Assembly (NCBI GenBank): GCA_028571685.1
Contig: CM053154.1
Coordinates: 12,556,001 to 12,620,000 of the forward strand
Origin: Heterohyrax brucei
Taxonomy: Eukaryota > Chordata > Mammalia > Hyracoidea > Procaviidae
Length of the DNA stretch: 64,000 nucleotides
Direction: 5' to 3'
Numbering within the stretch: the stretch's first letter is position 1; the number at the start of each line of letters is the position of its first letter. The notes under the pieces are model-generated. The model made no database searches. It was not told where the DNA came from and saw nothing but the letters and a program-made list of their open reading frames with translations. The position numbers and the translations under genes are program-made. Below, in pieces: positions 21,936-34,494 of this stretch.

Positions 21936-22093
21936 GGAACTCTGGTGGTGCAGTGGTTAAGAGCTATGTTTGCTAACCCCAAAGGCAGGCAGTTCAAACC
22001 CATCAGGCACTCCACAGAAACTCTATGGAGCAGTTCTACTCTGTCCTATGGGGTCGCTATGAGTCAGGCTCAACTGGATGGCAGTGGTGGGTA
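21936..22093 (+). repeat. AfroSINE
   Basis: Forward copy, well kept: gaactctggtggtgcagtgg head, ggtcgctatgagtcaggctc tail. Confidence 0.9.
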
Positions 22094-22211
22094 TTTGAAT
22101 TATACTTGAGATATTTATATTTTAGTAGAAATGTTCTGTTACAAAATACTGTTGCTTTGAAGTAAGTATTCTAAAGAAATTACAGGACATGAAAAAAAAA
22201 TCACCTGTTAG

Positions 22212-23313
22212 TGTCATGGGTTGAACTGTGTCCTGGAAATTCCCAGTGCTGTGTGGGTGCCTTCCACTTTGTGATTTTCTGATATTGTAAATCTAACCTC
22301 TGCCTATGGCTAAGAGAACGGATTTATTTATTCATTTATTTTTAATTTTTTTTATTATGACAGTAAAAATGTACAATCCCGTATAAATCTGCATGCCCAC
22401 TTACGTGCAGCTCCCCCTGCTCTCCCTGCCAGTTACAGTACACTCCTCCTCTCTGTTCTATACATGTCATATCCTCCTAACAACCTCCTACCACCTCCTC
22501 TCCACTGTCTCCCCTGCCTCCAGTAAGAGGTCAGCAGGACAACATCCTATAGATGCACAGAACCATAAGGCACACACACGATATGGCCACTCTGTGTCGC
22601 CAAGTCCAATCCATTCCTGTCAAAGAGTTGGCCTCCATTATGATTTATGGACAGGGGCAGCATCGGGGTCAGAGGCCATGCTCCCAGGGGAACCCCAAGG
22701 CCCGTGGACCATCAACTGCAGTCTTTTAGTGGCGATCTCAGGGTGCACCCCTTTTTATTCTCGTGTTGCCAGTGAAACTCACCTTTGTAAGCCCCATCAT
22801 GGCTATCACTGGTGGTGGCCAGGCACCATCCAGTTCTTCTGGTCACATGTTGATGTAGTCACCCACTCACATGGAAGGAATGGATTTATGCTAAAGAGGA
22901 TTAGCGTAGGACTGTAAATACCTTCCTAAGACCACCTCCCTGCTCCAATGTAAAAACAGTTTCTCTAGAGTGTGGCTTGCACCACCTTTTTTATTCTTTT
23001 ATCTTACAAGAGATAAAAGGAAAGGGAAAAAAGCAGAGAATTGGGAACCTAACACCATCAAGAAAGCACCAGCAGGAGTAGACCACCTTCAGACCTGAGG
23101 TTCCTGCGCCAAGACGCTCCCTGGCCAAAGACTGACACAACACAAGGACCTTCCTCTAGAGCTGACAGAGAGGGAAACCCTTTCCCCTGGAGTGGACACC
23201 CTGAATTTGGACTTGTAGCCTACTGTACTGTGTGATAACAAACTTTTCTTTGCTAAAGCCATCCACTCTGTGGTATTTCTGTTAGAGCAGTATCAGATGT
23301 CCAAGATAGTGAG
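22212..23313 (+). repeat. MaLR-type LTR, interrupted by an L1 3' end
   Basis: The LTR starts tgtcatgggttgaactgtgt and ends with a gccatccactctgtggtatt-type MaLR 3' part. The same family is present on the minus strand at 62.2-64 kb (shared blocks: gtgtggcttgcaccacctt, agactgacacaacacaagga). About 560 bp remain once the inserted L1 part is removed. No internal region or second LTR is seen beside it, so it looks like a solo LTR. Confidence 0.75.
22332..22870 (-). mobile_element. L1 3' UTR fragment inserted in the LTR
   Basis: The poly-T side at 22350-22362 starts a reversed L1 3' UTR. It runs through ccatcaactgcagtcttttagtgg and matches the region at 29.3-29.8 kb. Flanks ggatttat (22320-22327) and ggatttat (22881-22888) suggest a short target duplication. 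The 174-codon frame across it is antisense 3' UTR, not a gene. Confidence 0.85.
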
Positions 23314-23399
23314 ATACCAAAATGTAGATGTACTTAATTTTTTAATTAATATCAGAAGGAACAACAATATTTATACCAAAAAGCTATCTTCTGTTTTAA

Positions 23400-23530
23400 G
23401 TTTTTCAACAGCTTTCTTGAGATACAACTTACTCTAAGATCCATTCATTTTAAGTACAAAATTCAATGATCTTAATAAATCTGTGCATTTGTGCAACCAT
23501 CACTATAGTCCTTGTCTGTTTTTTGAGTTG
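23400..23530 (+). repeat. L1M-type fragment
   Basis: Shows the widespread 'tttcttgagatacaactta ... gtgcaaccatcactatagtc' pattern of old L1 ends. Confidence 0.5.
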
Positions 23531-24339
23531 TCAGTCACTCAAACAACCTGCCTATTTTACAATGCCACTGCACACAGACAATTAAACTCTTTAAACAGAA
23601 GCTAGATCTAGACAGCTCATCCAGAACTACCCAGAGCTCTTCTGGACCCTGCCATGCCCCTCTCTATTTCACTCTAGTGCCCTGGAGGACTGGAGTTTTC
23701 CACTGATTTGGGGGGAAAGTTGTAAAGCAATGTTAATGACATTCAACTCATTCATCACTAAAATATAAAAAATATTTTATGCCATTATTCCTGAGACAAA
23801 CGACCAAAATCACACTTTAAAAATCATACATACAATGTATTTTACCACCTTAGTGACTGAGAGATCTTTATCACATCAAAAGTGGAAGAGCAGATGGCAA
23901 GTAGTATTTTATTGAATGAGATCTACTTGGATGAATTCTATGGACTATTCAGTACTATCAGTAGTAATTCACTTAATTACTGCTAACAAAGAGTCTCTTC
24001 TGTCAGATCAAGATTCCTGATAATTTTCTCTTCAAATGATTTCTGAACATATCATGGGACAGAGGGTAGATCTTTGCTAATGAAGGTCTTTACTTTTTAT
24101 ATTCAGATACTTCTTACAATAACTGAGCTTATCTTCTTCTCAATCTTCAAAACAGATGTAAACTTAAAGAGCTTTAGGGACTCATTTAAAATACCCAGCA
24201 TGAAACAATCTTTTCATGGAAATCTGTGTAAAGATACAGCTATATCCAGACATCAACTATGCAAAAATAAATAGAAGAAAAACACCAATTATGTGAGTAA
24301 TGCTCCTCATTCCCACCCCTCACTTCTCTCCCCACACTA

Positions 24340-24340
<1 letters not shown>
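23531..24340. other. Intron 2 stretch without recognised features
   Basis: No supported gene or repeat. The sequence is AT-rich. Confidence 0.45.

Positions 24341-24342
<2 letters not shown>

Positions 24343-24371
<29 letters not shown>
24343..24371 (+). repeat. (AC)n microsatellite
   Basis: About 14 uninterrupted AC units. Confidence 0.97.
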
Positions 24372-24374
<3 letters not shown>

Positions 24375-24384
24375 GCCCTGTCTA

Positions 24385-24690
24385 GATTATCTCCACTCAT
24401 TTTTCAGGCCCCAACTCACACATCACTTTTTCAAGGATGTCTTCCAGGACTCCTTACCCCCACCCCAGCCCCGTAGGCCCCTCTGATACATTCCACAGCA
24501 CCCATACTTTTCTTCAGAAGCCTAAGCCTGTAATGATAAAACATCCATCTCTCACATTCAATTCCATGCTCCTGCAGCCTCAAGTCTGCTCCCCCTGCAG
24601 TCCCCAGCAACTAATACGAAACCTGGCACCCAGCAGGACTCCATAAACATTACTTAACCAGTATGTATCTGCTGAACTTTCTGAACAGTC
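24385..24690 (+). repeat. L2-like ancient LINE 3' end
   Basis: Phrases such as 'ttcaaggatgtcttccaggactcc' and 'cctggcacccagcaggactccataa' fit the L2 3' part. Diverged; borders uncertain. Confidence 0.45.
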
Positions 24691-24911
24691 CCTCTGTGAG
24701 CCAGCACCTTGCCAGACACAAACACACACAGCCCTGTCTTCATGGAGCTTATCCTCCAGAAGGGGACAGACGTAAGAGCAAAACCAAAAATCAATATGTA
24801 ATGTCAACTATGAAAAGAATATGACTAGTATTCTCTACTTCCTCCTGATGCTACAGACAATCAAAAACACTGATTTTCATGTAGCTCAACCTTTACCTTA
24901 ATCTTTTTGTC

Positions 24912-25109
24912 AGGAGCCCTACTGATGTAATGGTTAAGGCGCTTGACTGCTAACTGAGAGGTCAGTGGTTTGAACTCACCAGCTGCTCCTCAGGAGAAAA
25001 GACCTGATGATCTGTTCCCAGAAAGATGAGTCTTGGAAACCCTATGGAACAATTCTACCTTGTCCTGTAGGGTGGCTAGGAGTCTAAACTCAACAGCACA
25101 CAACAACAA
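24912..25109 (+). repeat. AfroSINE, long variant with RTE-like tail
   Basis: Head aggagccctactgatgtaatg, B box gtggtttgaactcacc, an extra cctgatgatctgttcccag block, and a tail ending cagcacacaacaacaaa. That last part resembles the RTE LINE terminus more than the usual GTTTGGTTT end. Confidence 0.85.
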
Positions 25110-25689
25110 ATCTATTTGTCACGTTACACGTTCCTCCTACTTCTTGTTTCTCTAATTAAATCCCAACTGACCAAACCAAAGCCAGACACACTGCAGTTTG
25201 TGTGGACAGACTGCATCCTACTACCTTATATAACACTTGCCTGCAAGTCTCTCTGTCAGCTAATGTCTGGGGAAGAGAGCTTAAGACCCAGGGAAAGGCA
25301 TACAGTTCTAAAGAGAGGTCTGCTAAGCACCAAGGTCAGCAGAAGAATTTTTTGGCAGAGCTTGCTCAAAGGAAAGGTGATTATCTGCACCAGCTACCAA
25401 AAACAAAAAAATACTTAAAAATACTCCTAGCACACATTTTGTAAGTGGGTATGCAGATTATGAAATATAACCTTCACAAATGGCACTAATATTTTACTCC
25501 CACCCTGTAACCTTTTCGTGACATGTCAGAATGACAGTTTCGGCAAATATTAACATCACGGGAAAAAAAAAATTCAAGTTTAAAACTTGTTCAAAATTGA
25601 TTATCTAACATGTAAATGATTCTTTAGTAGAATACCTTGACCCCTGAAAGCACCATTAAAACTGAGGGACGTAATCATTACAGTAGTAA

Positions 25690-25830
25690 CGCATACTGCC
25701 ACCAAGAGCTGTGCTCCACACTCCCCGTGAACATCAGTGAATTTTCACAATAACTGTATTACGGAGGTATTATCATCTTCATGTTACAAACAGCCAACTG
25801 AAGTAACTGATGGAAAATAATGTTTCAGGA
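25690..25830 (+). repeat. MIR-like ancient SINE
   Basis: Pattern 'ttttcacaataactgtattacggaggtattatcatcttcatgtt' is typical of the MIR core. Confidence 0.5.
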
Positions 25831-25944
25831 AACAGTGCACGACCTCTCAGGAACTGTCCATCTCTGGGGAGGCTATCTAGCCAATGCTATTTGGGAAATG
25901 GCCTATTTCAACCTAAACAAAGGCCAACAAGCATGAAAGAGCTG

Positions 25945-26094
25945 TGTGCTGTCAAGCTGATCTTAATTCACAGTCATCTAGCAGGGTGCAGCACAACTGC
26001 CCCACAGGGTTTTCAAGGAGCAGCTGGTGGATTTGAACTGTCAATCTTTTGGTCAGCAGCCTGAGCTCTTAACCACTTCATCTCAAGGGCTCCA
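25945..26094 (-). repeat. AfroSINE
   Basis: Reversed copy from gctgtcaagctgatcttaat to the head cttaaccacttcatctcaag. Confidence 0.82.
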
Positions 26095-26827
26095 ACACCA
26101 GATGGGGCAAACTGTCTTGGATGTGCTTTGCCACAGTCGCTCTGTGGCTGCCAAGTTTCTCAGGCTCGCGAACCTGCCACACGCCACAGGCTCCGAGTTC
26201 AGTGACAAGCATGGCAGCACAGTTCACCCACGCAGGTTTTAAACTGTCAGTTTTACATCTGTTGAAACAGACTTATGTTCCCATCTTAATAGGCAAGAAC
26301 AGAAATTAGTACATTAATATGGAGAGGGTAAGTAGGAGGGGAACGGGAATGAGAAGGGACGATTTTAAACACAGGCACTTTCCTCCCCCTTCTATCACCA
26401 TGGGAAAGTGGACCTGGCCTTCTAATGTATGCCAGGAGCCCAGCTCCCACCCTGGCCGGTCTCAGGGTGTGGCTACTTAGGGCGAGAGGAGGCAGTGGGG
26501 TGAGGCCTCCTCCACGACAGAGAAGAACAAGACAGAAGAGTGAGAGCGATGCTTCCAGGGCACGGGCTGGGGGTGGAGTGACAGAGAGCTGAGTTTGCAG
26601 CTAGTTCCCTTCCAGGGTGAGGGAAGGAAGAGTGGCAGGGGGCCAGAAAAGATTTACCTGATTCCTCCCTGTCCCATTTTTTAACAATCAAACCTTGGAA
26701 ACGACATAACAAGGGGGAAAAAAAGTACTGGAATGAAGACAATGAAAACCTGAGAGATCCTCCCCGTCCCCCTTTCCTTTCTCGCCGCTCTTTCCCCGGA
26801 GCACTCTACTTCCCGCCTCTCCCCTTC
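26095..26827. other. Intron 2, GC-richer stretch without recognised feature
   Basis: Higher GC than its surroundings and several G-rich patches (26455-26650), but no CpG-island density, exon or known repeat. Confidence 0.4.
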
Positions 26828-27004
26828 CTGTTGTTATTTGCTGCCGACTCAGTTCTGCTTCACAGCGACCCCACGTGTTACAGCAGAGCTGTTCCACAGG
26901 GTTTGCCTGGCTGTAATCCTAATGGAAGCAAGTCATCAGCAATTTTCTTCTGTGTTATCTCTGGGTGGGTCTGAACCTCCAGCTTTCAGGTTAGCAGCTG
27001 AGCA
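26828..27004 (-). repeat. AfroSINE-related variant
   Basis: Reversed copy with the distinctive ctctgggtgggtctgaacct block near the head instead of the usual gctggtggattcgaactgcc, defining a subfamily also seen at 46.4 and 57.1 kb. Confidence 0.75.
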
Positions 27005-27609
27005 AAAAATGTCTGTGCCACTCACGTGTCTTTTCTCTTTCTAATATGTTCTATATTAACAGTTAATCCCACTACCTACCAACCACCTGTTGTTGCTTCA
27101 AATAAGGGCAAACAATGCAAAGAAGAAAAGTACCTGTGAGTGAGAGCTGGTCACAGGAAATGACCGTGTCTCCACCACTTCACAGATGACCCATACTTTC
27201 ACCAACAGTAACTGGTACTTGCACACCAGTCACTGGAGAACGCCTCAGGGTAGCCTACCAAGCCAAGTCCTCTGGCTCTGACTGCTCCTCCCACCTGGGG
27301 GAATGGGCCTCGAGAGCCTATCCGAACTTCCAGACCAGGGAAGCCTCCTAGCTCAGTGCCGGGCCAGTGACAGCCTCCTTCTAGGAGTCTGAACTAGGTA
27401 CCCAGTGATTACAGGGAACAAATGTTTGTCAACTTCAGTGTGTCGTTTAAGGGCAGAAATATTTGCTCTCACACACGCAGATGCAGAGAAAGCCAAATAA
27501 AAGAGAGAGAGGCAGAGAGACACAGAGGAAGAAGACTGAAGAGAACACAGGGAGAAGTACTCAGAGATTCCTGGCCTCTAGAAAATAATCTCAGATCGCA
27601 TACAACGTC

Positions 27610-27769
27610 TCCAGAGCCCTGGTGGTGCAGTGGTTAAGAGTTTGACTGTTAACCAAAAGGTCAGTGGTTTGAATCTGCCAGCTGATCCCTGGAAACCCCA
27701 CGGGGCAGTTCTACTCTGTCCTACAGGATCACTGTGAGTCAGGATCAACTCCATGGCAATGAGTATGGG
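27610..27769 (+). repeat. AfroSINE
   Basis: One of the best-kept forward copies: cagagccctggtggtgcagt, then ggttaagagtttgactgtta, gggcagttctactctgtcct, and a tail gatcactgtgagtcaggatc. Confidence 0.92.
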
Positions 27770-27849
27770 TGTACAACATCTCACTTGTTGGTTTTCAGCA
27801 CCTTGGGTTCCTTATAAAACCTTCTTTTTTGCTTTAGTAGGTTTGTATT

Positions 27850-28075
27850 TATAGCCAAAAGAGCCCTAGATAAAATAGTAATTTATAATTTATGAAGTAC
27901 TTTTGGCTTATCATCTCATTTGACTCACAAAACCCCATAGAAATCAGGAGGGCAGTTATTTGTACTTCTCTATCGCTTCTTAAGAAGCAGAGGCTCAGGC
28001 GTTGGGGTCGACTGTTACACGGATGGGCCCACGAACCAGCCTCTTGGGTTCCGTGCCCTTGTGAAGTCCCCTCCC
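27850..28075 (+). repeat. MIR-like ancient SINE
   Basis: 'cttatcatctcatttgactcacaaaacccc' and 'aagaagcagaggctcaggc' are MIR-core phrases. Confidence 0.5.
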
Positions 28076-28621
28076 ACACAAACTCTGGGCTAGGCCAGGA
28101 GACTTCCTTTGGTCATGGAGATATCAGCAAGTTAAGTGACACAAGCCGAGGTTGACAAGTACTCACACACCGGGGCTTGTCACTGGCACCCAGCGACTAC
28201 CACTACCACTCTTAAAAAACATTCAGACTATAAAGGACAGAGACCGCATGGTGAGGACCTAGATGTTAGGCATGTGGACAGAGATGCTACGTGAAAGAAA
28301 ACCAAGGCACCCAGCCCAACTCCAGATGAAGGCCACCAATAAGTGGTCTCAGCCAACACCACAGAGAGCGGAAAAGCAGCTTGGTCAACCCACAAAATCA
28401 TGAGATATTCCAGTGTTGTTGTTTTGAGTCATTCACTTTTGGGGCAGCCTAAAACACAGCAACAAATAAATAAAACAAATACTGAGTGACTTCCCCTGTA
28501 TCTTAAAGCTAATATATGGCGCTTGAGCCCAGGCCCTCTAATTCCAGTGATCATTTCACTGCTCCAGGGTGTCAACTAACTGAAGAAAAATCACGTGAAG
28601 TTTTACAAACACCATTTAGTT

Positions 28622-29267
28622 GGTAGTTTTATTATTTTTTTTATTACTTTTTCAATCTGTTCTTTTGTGATGGGTTTATTAAGTTGCTCTACTTCTCTCT
28701 GTGATAGTTTTGGTAGGGAATGTGATTTCCAGAAAGTTGTCCATTTCCTCTAGGTTTTCAAATTTATTTGAAATTTATTATTCAAATTTATTACAATTTT
28801 TCATAGTATTCTATCATGATTCTTTCAATTTTGGTTGGGTCTGTTGTGACACCTGTCTCATTTCTTATTCGGGTTATTTGTTTTCTCTCTTGTTTTTCTT
28901 TTGTGAGTCTGGTCAGTGGTTTATCGATTTTGTTGATCTTTTCATAAAACCAACTTTTGGTTTTGTTAATTCTTTCAATTGGTTCTCTATTCTCTAATTC
29001 ATTTAGTTCTGATCTAATTTTTATTATCTCTATTCTTTTGGTGCCTGAGGGGTTCTTTTGTTGTTCTCTTTCAACTTGTTGGAGTTGTAGGGTTAATTCT
29101 TTGATGTGGGCCCTTTATTATCACAGATGTGTGCATTTATTGAGATAAACTTACTGCTGAGCAGGGCTTTTGCTGTATCCCATAGATTCTGGTAGGATGT
29201 GTTTTCACTCTCACTTGATTCCATGAATTTCCTTATTGCATCCTTGATTTCTTCTATAAGCCATGAA
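28622..29267 (-). mobile_element. Older L1, left part (ORF2)
   Basis: Reversed ORF2 sequence, diverged by many substitutions from the younger L1 (compare gtgatgggtttattaagttg at 28668 and 32729). It is interrupted at 29268 by the full-length L1 and resumes at 36417. Confidence 0.88.
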
Positions 29268-30270
29268 TTTTTTTTTAACTTTTATTTGACATGACTGAGT
29301 GAAAATGTACATTCGTGTATAAATTTACATGTCCACCTATATGCAGCTTCCACTGCTCTCCCTGTCCACTGACTGCACACTATTCCTCTCTGCTCCATAC
29401 ATGTCTAATCCTCCCAACAGCCTCCTTTCCCCTCCTCTCCGTCCACTCTCCTTCCTCCAGCAAAGGTCAGCAAGATGATATCCTATAGAGGTATAGAACC
29501 ATAAAGTGCTTCCAATATATGGTCACTCTGCATCGCCAAGTCCAATCCATTCCTGTCCAAAGAGTGGACCTTTGTTATAATTTATGGGAAAGGGCAGCAT
29601 CAGGGCAGGGGGCCATGCTCTCAGAGGAACCCCAAAACTGCTGGACCATCAATTGAGGTCTTTTAGTGGAGATCTCATGACGTACCTCTTTTTATTCTTG
29701 TGTTGCCAAAGAGGCTCCTCTCTGTGAGCTCCGTCGTGGCTATCACTGGTGGTGGCCGGGAACCATCTGTTTCTTCCGGTCCCAAGTCGATGTAGGCACC
29801 CACTCTTGTGGGTCTCTCCGTCCTCTCGGTTGTCTTTACCGCATGCCGTTTTGGCCCTCAGTGAGCATCAGTTCCTGCTGAGTTGGGACCATTTGCTGTG
29901 TCCTCGGATGGCAGCTTGGCAGCTTTTAAGACCCCAGACGCCACTCACCAATGTGGGGTGCAGAGAGCTCTCTTAGCAAAACGCTAGTTGCGCCAATTGG
30001 CCTGGAATTCGCCTAAGAGCATGGTCCCCCGCCCCCTGCCCCAGCTACTCTATCCTTGCAATATTGAGTTAAGATGGAAGGAGTACTCAAGTTATGCTGA
30101 AGTCCACTTAATGTTGTTCTTGTTCCTAATGTGTGCTGTCACTGCTTTCTCCCAACTAGATTGCTAGTAACTATCTAAACAAAACCCTCCCCCCCTCGCC
30201 CGCCCTCCCTCCCCTTCCTTGCAGCTGTCAAAGAGTCTTTTCTTCTATACACAAGTCTGTTTTGGACATC
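29268..30270 (-). other. L1 3' UTR
   Basis: Non-coding end of the full-length L1, with the polypurine G-rich tract (plus strand C-rich 30184-30220). It aligns with 1890-2857 and, in diverged form, with 49940-50895. Confidence 0.88.
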
Positions 30271-33200
30271 TTATCGTAGAGGTCTCATACAGTATTTGTC
30301 CTTTTGTCGCTGACTACTCTCACTCAACATAATGTCTTCCAGTTGAAACCAGGTTAGGAGATGTTTCCTGGAATCATCGTTATTCTTTATCATTGCGTAG
30401 TGCTCCATTGAGTATATGTACCACAGTTTACCTATCCATTCTTCTATTGTTGGGCATCTGGGTTGATTCCATCTTTTTGCTATTGTGGACTGTGCTGTGA
30501 TAAACATTCTGGTGCATGTGTCCGTTGGTGTGAAAGGCCTTGAATCTGTAGGATATATTCCAAGTAGTGGAATTACTGGGTCAAATGGTATATCAATATC
30601 CATTTTTTTAAGGAAGCGCCAGATTGCCTTCCAAAGAGGCTGGACCAGTTTGCAACTCCACCAACAGTGTAGGAGGGTTCCACTTTCTCCACAGCCTCTC
30701 CAGCATTTGTTGTTTTGTGTTTTCTGGATCATGGCCAATCTTGTTGGGGTGAGATGGTATCTCATTGTTGTCTTGATTTGAATTTCTTTAATAACTAGAG
30801 ATCGTGAACATGTCTGCATGTGTTTTTTGGCTGCCTGGATCTCCTCTTCAGTGACGTGTCTGTCCATCTCCTTTGCCCATCGCTTAATTGGATGGTTTAT
30901 CTTCTTCTTCTTGATATTTTGTAGTATCCTATAGATTATGGAGATCAGGCGTCGGTCTGACATAGAGTTGCCAAATATTTTTTCCCATTCTGTGGGTGTT
31001 CTTTTAATTCTATTAATAAAGTCTTTGGATGAGCAAAAGTGTTTGATTCTTAATAGTTCCCATTTATCTATTTTCTGTTGATTGAGGTTTGTTTAACAGA
31101 TTTTGGAGTCTGTCCTCATTGTGTATTAAAACTTCCATTGTTGTTCCTACCTTTTCTTGGATGAGCTTTATTGTTTTAGGTTTGATATTTAGGTCTTTTT
31201 TGGCATCCAGTTGGAGTTGGTTTTTGTATAAGGCGTAAGATATGGATCTTGATTCAGTTTATTGCAGATGGATAACCAATTTTGCCAGCACCATTTGTTG
31301 AAGATACTGCTTTTACCCTAGTTTAATGTCTTAGGGCCTTTGTCGAATATCAATTGTTCATAGGCAGATGGTGTCATCTCTGGGGTCTCAATTCTGTTCC
31401 ATTGATCCATCTGTCTGTTCTTGTACCAGTACCAGGCTGTTTTGATCACTGTGGCAGTGTAGTATGTTCTAAGGTCGGGTAATGAGAGGCTTCCTGGTGT
31501 GTTCTTCTTCTTTAGTAGTACCTTACTTATCCAGGGCTTCTTCTCTTTCCAAACAAAATTGGTGATTTGTTTCTCCATCCCATTAAAAAATGATGCTGGA
31601 ACTTGTATTGGGATTGCATTATATAAATAGATTGCTTTGGGTAAAACAGACATTTTCACAATGTTAAGTCTTCCTATCCATGAGCAGGGTAGGTTTTTCC
31701 ATTTATCTAAGTGTCTCTTAGTTTCTTGTAGTAAGGGCTTGTAGTTCTCTTTGTAAAGCTCTGTTGTTTCTCTGGTTAGATTAATTCCTAGGTTACTTTA
31801 TCTTCTTAGGGGCTATGGTAAATGGTATTGATTTGATAATTTCCTCCTTAACAGTCTCGTTGTTGGTATAAAGGAATCCTACTGATTTACTTACGTTTAT
31901 CTTGTATCCTGAGTCTTTGCTGAACTCTTCTATCAGTTTGAGTAGCTTACTTATAGATTCCTTGGGGTTCTCTGCATATACAATCATATCATCTGTGAAC
32001 AGGGAGATTTTAACTTTCTCTTTGCCAATGCAGATGCCCTTTATTTCTTGGTCTTGGCTAATTGCTCTGGCTAGAACTTCCAGCACAATGTTGAATAGGA
32101 GAGGTGATAGTGGGCATCCTTGTCTAGTTCTTGATCTCTAGGGAAAGTCTTTCAGTCTCTCTCCATTCAGGATGATGTGGGCAATTGGCTTTGTATAAAT
32201 GGCCCTTATTGGGTGGAGGAATTTGCCATCTATGCCCATTTTGCTAAGAGTTTTTAGCATGAATGGGTGTTGGACTTTATCAAATGCCTTTTCAGCATCA
32301 ATGGACAAAATCAGGTGATCCTTGTCTTTTGTGTTATTTATGTGGTTTATCACATTAATTGTTTTCCTGATGTTGAACCAGCCTTGCATCCCTGGTATGA
32401 ATCCCACTTGGTCATGATGGATTATTTTCTTGATATGTTGTTGTATTCTGTTGACAAGAATTTTGTTGAAGATTTTTGCATCTAGGTTCATGAGTGATAT
32501 CGGTCTGTAGTTCTCTGTCTTTGTTGGATCCATCCCTGGCTTAGGTATGCTGGCTTCATAGAATGATTTTGAGAGTACTCCATCCGTTTCTATACTGTGA
32601 AATAGTCTCAGTAGTATTGGGGATAACTCTTCTCTAAATGCTTGGTAGAATTCTGCCGTGAAGCCATCTGGGCCCAGACTTTTTTTGGTTGGCAGTGTTT
32701 TGATGACCTTTTCAATCTTTTCCTTTGTGATGGGTTTATTAAGTTGTTCTGCTTCACGTTGTGATAATTTGGGTAGATGGTATGAGTCAAGGAATTTGTC
32801 CATTTCCCCTAGGTTTTCAAATTTGTTAGAGTACAGTCTTTCATAGTATTCTGTTATGATATTTTTTATTTCTGTTGCATCTGTGGTGACAAGTCCCCTC
32901 TCATTTCTAATTTGGGTTATTTGTTTCCTTTCCTGCTTTTCTTTAGTAAGTTTAGCCAGTGGTTTATCAATTTTGTTGATCTTTTCAAAAAACCAGCTTT
33001 TGGTCTTTTCAATTTTTTCAATTGTTTTTCTATTCTCTAATTCATTTAGCTCTGCTCTAATCTTTATGATCTCATTTCTTCTGGTGCCCGAGGGGTTCCT
33101 CTGTTGTTCTCTTTCTACTTGTTCAAGCTGTAGAGTTAGTTCCTTGATTTGGTTTCTTTCTTCCTTCCAGATGTGTGCATTTATGGAGATAAACAGACCT

Positions 33201-34087
33201 CTGAGCACTGCTTTGGCTGTAACCCATAAGTTCTGGTAGGAAGTATTTTCGTTCTCATTGGAATCCATGAATTTCTTTAATTCATCGTTGATTTCCTCAA
33301 TGACCCATGTTTTTTTGAGCAAGATGTTGTTCAGTTTCCAAGAGTTCCACTTTCTATCTATGTTTTTTCTGCTATTGATTTCAACTTTGATGGCTTTATG
33401 ATCTGAGAAGATGCTTTGCATTAATTCAATGGTATGGATTTTGTTGAGCATTGCATTATGGCCTATCACGTGGTCAATTCTGGAGAACGTTCCATGTGCA
33501 CTGGAGAAGAAGGTGTAGTTGTCTGCTGATGGGTGGAAAGTTCTGTATATATCAATGAGGTTTAGTTGGTTAATTGTGTCAATGAGGTCTTCTGCAGCTT
33601 TACTGAGCTTTTTTCTAGATGATCTGTCTAGTAATGAGAGTGGAGTGTCCAAGTCTCCCACTATTATTGTGGAGTCATCTAAGTCTCTTTTGAGCGTAGT
33701 CAGTGTTTCTTTGACATATTTAGGTGCTCTGACATTAGGTGTATAACTATTTAATATAATTAAGTCTTGCTTGTGTACTGAACCTTTCAGCAATAAATAG
33801 TGTCCATCTTTGTCCACGATGGTGGATTTGACATTAAAATTGATTTTGTCTGAGATTAGAATTGCCACCCCTGCTCTTCTTTGTTCATTGTTAGCTTGAT
33901 ATATATTCTTCCATCCTTTAATTTTCAGTTTGTTCCTGTCTTTAGGTCTCAAGTGAGTTTCTTGTACACAACATATGGATGGGTCATGTCTTTTGATCCA
34001 AGATGACACACGGTGTCTCTTTACTGGAGCATTCAGTCCATTCACATTCAATGTAATTATTGATAGGTATGTGTTCACTGCTGCCAT
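30271..34087 (-). pseudogene. L1 ORF2 (endonuclease-reverse transcriptase), broken
   Basis: The 3817-nt span equals about 1272 codons plus one base, close to the usual ORF2 length. An intact first part of 649 codons holds the endonuclease: LNVNGLN and QETHL are kept, SDHKA is kept, but the VGDFN-type site reads VGDLDTPLS. It also holds the early RT blocks ([23 protein letters not shown]). A TAG at 32138-32140 follows RLKDFP. The frame continues with FTDDMIVY (active site, Thr for Ala), then an inserted base near 31795 shifts it. A TGG to TAG change lies at 31318, and further indels precede a final 230-codon part with the CWRGCGESGTLLHCWWSC Cys/His motif. It cannot make a full protein. Confidence 0.95.
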
Positions 34088-34494
34088 TGTGATATGTTTA
34101 TTTTTATGTTGATGTTTTCTCTGTTGTTCTTATTAGTCTGTTCTAGGACACTTTTTTGTGAGTTGATTTTTCACCTTTTTCATAGCTGGTTTTATAGTTG
34201 TTGAGCCTCGTGTGTTAGATTTCTTGAAATGGTATGATACATCTTTGTTGAGCTTTACAGCTGCCCCTATGAACCCCCTTAATAAACTATTTATAAACCC
34301 AACTTTAATTACTACCAGTCTTGTCATCTTCCTCTCCATCTGGAAGGACTATAATGACTGTAGTACATTCCTCTTTTTATTATGATGACACCATAGTTTT
34401 CATGATGATCACTGGATTGCTTCTTTCCATATCAAAGCTGTGATTTACTTTGGAGCCTTCCTTAAATGAGTAGAGTATTGAGTAGTGTGCCGTT

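Noticed and set aside
22393-22917. 174-codon plus-strand frame
   Set aside because: It is the antisense of an L1 3' UTR plus a piece of LTR; the same region in other copies does not keep the frame.
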